DNA of 64,000 nt, from positions 27,460,273 to 27,524,272 of the forward strand of contig JBBMOA010000014.1 in the NCBI GenBank assembly GCA_037954235.1, in the 5' to 3' direction. The position numbers and the translations under genes are program-made. Positions 59,538 to 64,000 of this stretch are shown here, one piece after another. Each line of letters opens with the position of its first letter. Position 1 is the first letter of the stretch. Source of the DNA: Aulostomus chinensis. Its lineage: Eukaryota; Chordata; Actinopteri; Syngnathiformes; Aulostomidae. The notes under the pieces were generated by a model. It searched no databases and was not told where the DNA came from. It worked only from the letters and a program-made list of their open reading frames with translations.

Positions 59538-59578
59538 GAAGCAGTAGTAACAATAGTAATAACAATAATAATAATATG
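59390..59578. repeat. (TAA)n-type trinucleotide repeat at the LINE 3' end
   Basis: Degenerate AAT/AGT units, best at about 59507-59536. It abuts the 3' end of the minus-strand LINE and may be its tail. Confidence 0.85.
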
Positions 59579-61445
59579 CAGTCTCTTGATTGCCCGAGTG
59601 TCCGGTTGTTATCGGGGCAGGTTATTGGTGCTCAGCCCTCTCCTACAGTCCTTCTGTTGGCCCTCCCCCCCTCCAGTGAGGAGTTTAACAGTTTGATGGC
59701 TTGGGGGATGAATGAGTTCTTCAGTCTTTTGGTCCTGCACTTGGGGAGGAGCAGCCTCTGGCTGAACAGGCTTCTCTGGCTGGTGGTGACAGTGTGCAGA
59801 GGGTGGCTGACATTGTCCAGGATGTCCAGCAGTTTGTCCAGAGTTCTCCTCTCTGCTACTGTTGCCAGAGGGTCCAGCTTCATCCCAACCACTGAGCTGG
59901 CCCGCCTGATCAGCTTCTCCAGCCTGGAGAGGTCTGCCTTTGTCACCCCCCCCCCCCCCCCCCCCAGCACACCACAGCGTAGGACAGGACGCTGAAGACC
60001 ACAGACTGATAGAACATCCACAGGAGCCTCCTGCAGATGTTGAAGGCTCTCAGCCTCCTCAGGAAGTACATCCTGCTCTGAGCCTTCTTGTACAGCTGCC
60101 TCGTGTTGCTCGTCCAGTCCAGCCTGTTGTCCAGCCACAGCCCAAGATATTTATAGGTCTGTACGACCTCAACCTCCTCCGTTCCTATCAGAACTGGTCT
60201 AGGTCTGGGTCTGTCCCTCCCAAAGTCAATGACCAGCTCCATAGTTTTGGAGGCGTTGAGCTGCAGGCTGTTGTTGTAGCACCAGGCAACAAAGTTCCTC
60301 ACCAGGCACCTGTACTCCTCCTCTTCATTGTCCCTGATACACCCCACAATGGCTGTGTCATCTGCGAACTTCTGGATGTGACACAGTTCAGAGTTGTAGC
60401 AGAAGTCCGCGGTGTACAGGGTGAAGAGGATAGGGGACAGTACAGTCCCCTGTGGAGCACCGATGCTGCTGACAACAGTGTCAGACATGATGTCCTTCAG
60501 CCTGACGAACTGTGGCCTGTCGGTGAGGTAACTGGAGATCCAAGCAATCCGGCCGGGGTCCACTCGCATTTGTAGGAGCTTGTCCTGTAGTGCAGGGGGC
60601 TGGATCGTATTAAAGGCACTTGAGAAATCCAGGAAGAGGATCCTCACTGTGCCTTTTCCCTTGTCCAGATGCGAGTGGGCTCAGTGTAGCAGGTAGAGGA
60701 TGTTGTCCTCCACACTGACCTTCCCCCGGTAGGCAAACTGTAGAGGGTCCTCAGCATGCTGCACCTGAGGCCTGACGAGGTTGAGGAAGAGCTGCTTTAG
60801 AGTCTTCATCAGGTGTGAAGTAAGTGCCACCAGTCGGAAGTCGTTCAGCTCACTGGGCCGGTTCTTTTTAGGAACTGGAACGATGCATGACGTCTTCCAT
60901 AGGGTGGGCACTTTCCCGAGCTGCAGACTCAGGTTGAAGACCCGTTGTAGCGGCTCCCCAAATTCAGCAGCACAGGTCTTGAGGAGCCGGGGACACACTC
61001 TTTCTGGTCCTGCTGCTTTTCAAGGCCGAAGCTTCCTCAGTTCTCCTCTCACCTGGTCAGCTGTGAAGCAAGGAGGGGGTTGTGATGATTGTGAGAAGGG
61101 GGTGGGTGGTGGAGGGAGGGGTGGAGCGGGGCTGCTCAGTTGCTGTGGAGGGGGAGGGGGGCGTTGGAGGGTGGTGTGAGGTGGACTGGCTGATCGTGTT
61201 GAAGAACTTGTTCAGGTCATTTGCTCTCTCCACCCCTCCCCGCTCCGTGCTGGTCCTGGCTTTGTGGCCAGTGATGGTTTTGACGCCCTCCCAGACCTCT
61301 CTCATGTCGTTCTCCTTTAGTTTTTGCTCCACCTTCCTCCTGGAGGAGTCCTTTACCTCCTTCAGCCGGCGTTTCACCTCCCTCTGTGCTGCTCTCATCT
61401 CCTCCTTGTCCTTTGTCCTGAAGGCCTTCCACATAAAGATTTGAA
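59579..61445 (-). pseudogene. LINE (family C), linker and RT, near-intact frame, 5'-truncated
   Basis: The minus strand starts in the endonuclease-RT linker (KDKEEMRAAQREVKRRL, about 61420-61370), runs through VWEGVKTITGHKARTS (about 61300-61250), then RT motifs: KTSCIVPVPKKNRPSELNDFR (60903-60841), LFLDFSSAFNTIQP with catalytic Asp (60638-60597), GAPQGTVLSPILFTLYTADF (60461-60402) and FADDTAIVG (60368-60342). YKYLGLWLDNRLDW (near 60140-60180) and the C-terminal block RLEKLIRRASSVVGMKLDPL (59935-59870) follow. Visible lesions between these blocks: a TGA at about 60681 and a G-tract (20 C on the plus strand, 59946-59965) that shifts the frame. The endonuclease is missing. Jockey/CR1/Rex1-like by appearance; clade not certain. 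Confidence 0.85.
59946..59965. repeat. C20 homopolymer in the LINE frame
   Basis: Reads as poly-Gly on the minus strand and causes the frame break between the RT and C-terminal blocks of the LINE. Its length may be uncertain in sequencing. Confidence 0.9.
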
Positions 61446-62684
61446 TTAGCATTACAATAAACAATGACCAAAGGTTTAAACACTTTTTGGGCAGTAGCTT
61501 TTCTCGAAATCTTAAATTTGATAGAATTGTGACAGTTTCAAATTTGTGAATTAAAAATTTACATTTCATATCGTCAACTTCTGAAAATAATCTCCAAAAT
61601 TATTTTTTCAAGTTTGCTCTACTAGTAAAAAAAAGAAGTCATCATATTCTGCAAAAAATGTTCACATTCTGTTCAAATATGCTTTGAAAGGGATTTAATT
61701 TCATTTTTGTTTTATCTTCTCTGGTTAGCTTCCTTAGGGCCAATCAAAGGGTCCTAATGTCAGCAGCTAGGCTAATTTACTCTAACTTTGGTTTTCAAAG
61801 GGGACAATTAAACTATTCATGGGCATTTCAAACCAAAAAAAAGCAAAAAACTTCAAAGTCCTCAGAGAGGCAGTTTACAATTTACACCTTTAAGCCAATA
61901 GTTATATAAAACAGCATCAAAAAGCAATGAAAACCAAATCCAGGCCTTAGGGGTCTGCAGTGGCCATAATAGTCTCCCAATAGCTTCTAGCTTCATTTGG
62001 CTCCCTATGACTCCACAGGGAAGCAGTGCTTGTTCCTCAAACTAACTGGCTAATTATGTCTTTGAAGCAGACTTGAACTCTCACTGGGTATAAGGTTAGA
62101 GAGAGGAGTTGGGTGATTTACAGAGAAAAGGGAACTAATTGGATTCACAGGAGTCAAAATGTAAAAGGTTGAGCGCAAGATGTATTGTAACAATTCCAGG
62201 CTTCCCCTGAGTGCTGTATTTTTGATTCTGAGCATATAAGTGGGAGATTTTTGGGGGGGGCATTTGTGTTGACAATTGGATGTGTGTTTGCTGTCTGAAG
62301 GGGGTTATTCATAAACTCGCTTATACCTTCACTGTGCTCCGTGGTCGTTTATGCCACCGTCCTGAGGCAGCAAGGCAAGCCAGTTTAATGACAAACCATT
62401 CCCTATTGATCCTCTTGGTATCTAGGCACAAAATGTCTCCCAGGTGACCAAAACTGAGAAGTTGGCTTTCCATGCTCTCTATTCCAGGGTATTCACTACT
62501 TCAGGTGCTTAGCATGTAGCCCCACTGACCAGCTGTGTCTGAGGGGCAATATTGAAGCATCGATTCTACTCAGCTGAGGTGATTGAACTGAATATAGTGC
62601 AAGCAGATTGGTGCTTAATGCACTCATCGTCTGTGTGAGGTTACTGGGTTGGTCCTGTTGATGATGACAGCCACATTTTAAAGG
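61446..62684. other. No gene recognised
   Basis: A+T-rich DNA with A- and G-runs (about 62250-62260). No transposon or coding feature. Confidence 0.5.
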
Positions 62685-62686
62685 AG

Positions 62687-62743
<57 letters not shown>
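62685..62743. repeat. (TG)n microsatellite
   Basis: About 28 uninterrupted TG units. Confidence 0.97.
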
Positions 62744-62745
<2 letters not shown>

Positions 62746-63586
62746 TACTGGATGCATGTCCAGTCTCGTGCCTCTGTCACAGCCAATTATATAACCTTGT
62801 TATATTTTAATCTTTTCTGTCTCCCTAACCTCAATTTTCCAGAGTGAATGTGCCAATGTTCATGTTGTTTGTAAAGTAGCAGAGGGGTGGAGGATTAGTC
62901 GAAGGTGAAGCAAGGGTTTGAGAAGCAGGACAGGAGGAGCTGACACATCCTCTCAGTACTCATATACCTTCCTACTCCCTAGGCTAGAATGTGTGTGTGG
63001 TTGTTTTTGTGTTGGACTATGTGTGTAAAGCGCTGGAGGCTCTGTGCTGGAGTTTAACTCTGTTCATAGAAGCCAAGGGCGCCCAACACACTGATCCAGA
63101 CTGACAGCCCAGAACACGGAATACATTCACCGGTCAACAGTCTTAACAACAGTCAGTCAGCCTCCTCCACCAACAAGCAGTCTCTGGACTGACAGTCAAC
63201 AAATGGTTGAAAAACACACAAGAAAAGAGACAGGCTGTTTAAGAATTGCTTACAATTAATTCGTTTTTCTTTGTATTGTACATTATTATATATTACCTGG
63301 GTCAGATTTGTTTACCATCTGTTAGCATCAATTCTCAAAACCCCAAGATTTTTCAGTGACATATTGTGGAATTTTCTGCCATTCCACAGTACTGTTTTTT
63401 TTTTCCTTGCTTTTTTGGCAGCTTGCCTTTATCTGATAGTTGATTAAAAAAACAGCACACATGTAATGGGCATGAAGAGGTACAAAGAAGCGCAATGCAA
63501 AATGCCAGCAAAGGGAACCAGGAGCAGCCACTGTAGAATTGTGTATGTTCTACTGCTATGATTAAGATGAATACATAATACAGGAG
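62744..63586. other. No gene recognised
   Basis: Mixed composition. The stretch around 63060-63200 is less A+T-rich but offers no frame or motif that I recognise. T-run at about 63395-63404. Confidence 0.5.
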
Positions 63587-63913
63587 GCCGCACGGTGGTG
63601 CAGTTGTTAGCTGTGTCGCCTCACAGCAAGGTTCCGGGTTCGAGTCCTGGCTCGGTCACGGGATCTTTCTGTGTGGAGTTTGCATGTTCTCCCTGTGTCT
63701 GCGTGGGTTCTCTCACAACAGAAGCACTTTTGCGCTTACTATGGGTTTTTCCTTAAGTCTGAATTCTTGCTTGTGTTGTTTGTCGCTTTGGACAAAAGCG
63801 TCTGCTAAATGAAATTGTAGAATTGTAGAATTGTAGATACTCTGGCTTCCTCCTACAGTCCAAAGACATGCAAATGGGATTAAGCTAATTGGATACTCTA
63901 AATTGACTGTAGG
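63587..63913 (+). repeat. SINE family A copy with an insert
   Basis: The head has TGGTGCAGTTG (A box, one change) and GGTTCGAGTCC (B box, exact). The body is split by the insert at about 63715-63837, resumes at ATACTCTGGCTTCCTCC and stops at GACTGTAGG where the next SINE starts. Confidence 0.9.
63715..63837 (+). mobile_element. Small retroposed insert with UnaL2-like tail
   Basis: The 3' part carries CGCTTTGGACAAAAGCG (63784-63800), a 6-bp stem with a GGACA loop, then TCTGCTAAATG and a tail of ATTGTAGA units (63814-63836). This stem-loop and TCTGCTAAATG match the conserved 3' end of eel UnaL2 and its partner SINEs, where the GGAUA loop is recognised by the RT. The 5' part (ACAACAGAAGCACTTTTGCG) is not recognised. 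Confidence 0.8.
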
Positions 63914-64000
63914 AGGCTGCACGGTGGTGCACTGGTGAGCACTGTGGCCTCACAGCAAGAAGGTTCCGGGTTTGAGTCCCAGCTCGGGCGTGGGATCTTT
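63914..64000 (+). repeat. SINE family A copy, cut by the window edge
   Basis: Head only: TGGTGCACTGG (A box) and GGTTTGAGTCC (B box). It lies directly after the truncated previous copy in the same orientation; both start with AGGAGGC(C/T)GCACGGTGG, suggesting duplication or insertion at a matching site. Confidence 0.9.

Noticed and set aside
59940..60575. 211-codon plus-strand frame
   Set aside because: It is antisense to the well-supported LINE RT frame.
1..64000. CRISPR arrays, operons, bacterial ribosome-binding sites
   Set aside because: The sequence is vertebrate-like, and the tandem repeats present are microsatellites or short tandem duplications without spaced direct repeats.

Overview
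The window looks like non-coding, repeat-rich vertebrate DNA, most likely from a ray-finned (teleost) fish. The basis is an A+T-rich background, dinucleotide microsatellites, and a characteristic fish repeat mix: L2-clade LINEs with (TTGCC)n tails, a second EN+RT LINE family in three pieces, a Penelope-like element with a GIY-YIG relic, a ZBED-type hAT transposase relic, an abundant tRNA-derived SINE with intact A and B boxes, and an eel-UnaL2-like tail hairpin. The species cannot be read from the sequence. No complete host protein-coding gene, rRNA, functional tRNA or CRISPR array is supported. The long open frames are retrotransposon or transposase relics, or lie in simple repeats.

Layout. 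1-1.48 kb: minus-strand LINE endonuclease relic running off the left edge. 1.5-5.4 kb: no recognisable gene. 5.4-6.4 kb: minus-strand L2 3' end, followed by a perfect 116-bp AT palindrome. 6.7-12 kb: apparently unique A+T-rich DNA. 12-13.6 kb: a second SINE family and a tiny head-to-head telomeric-repeat junction. 14-16.3 kb: minus-strand Penelope-like element. 16.8-19.26 kb: hAT transposase relic split by a SINE, itself split by a Penelope-related fragment. 24.0-28.3 kb: nearly full-span L2 with a 987-bp TTAA-flanked insertion and large internal deletions. 29.17-29.57 kb: SINE with a perfect 13-bp target-site duplication. 29.78-30.5 kb: DNA transposon with 12-bp perfect terminal inverted repeats. 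36.5-38.2 kb: compound microsatellite, then a LINE relic split by a SINE. 40.2-42.2 kb: G-rich repeat carrying a 391-bp inverted-repeat element. 42.4-43.06 kb: CpG-rich block that could be a host promoter and first exon, the only candidate host gene part. 54.6-55.7 kb: repeat-like unit with an intact 144-codon frame for a predicted single-pass membrane, coiled-coil protein. 55.8-57.3 kb: inverted repeat with telomeric motifs, then a LINE relic with 18 bp of telomeric repeat spliced into its frame. 58.3-59.3 kb: L2 relic. 59.6-61.45 kb: minus-strand LINE RT disrupted by only a few visible lesions. 63.6-64 kb: two adjoining SINEs, one carrying a UnaL2-tailed insert.

The parts do not form an operon or pathway. 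They record successive transposition: autonomous LINEs supply reverse transcriptase, SINEs borrow it, and cut-and-paste elements land inside older copies. The points most worth checking are the 144-codon frame in the repeat unit, the reading-frame-restoring TTAA insertion, the hammerhead-like fold in the nested Penelope fragment, and the telomeric-repeat patches at breakpoints.
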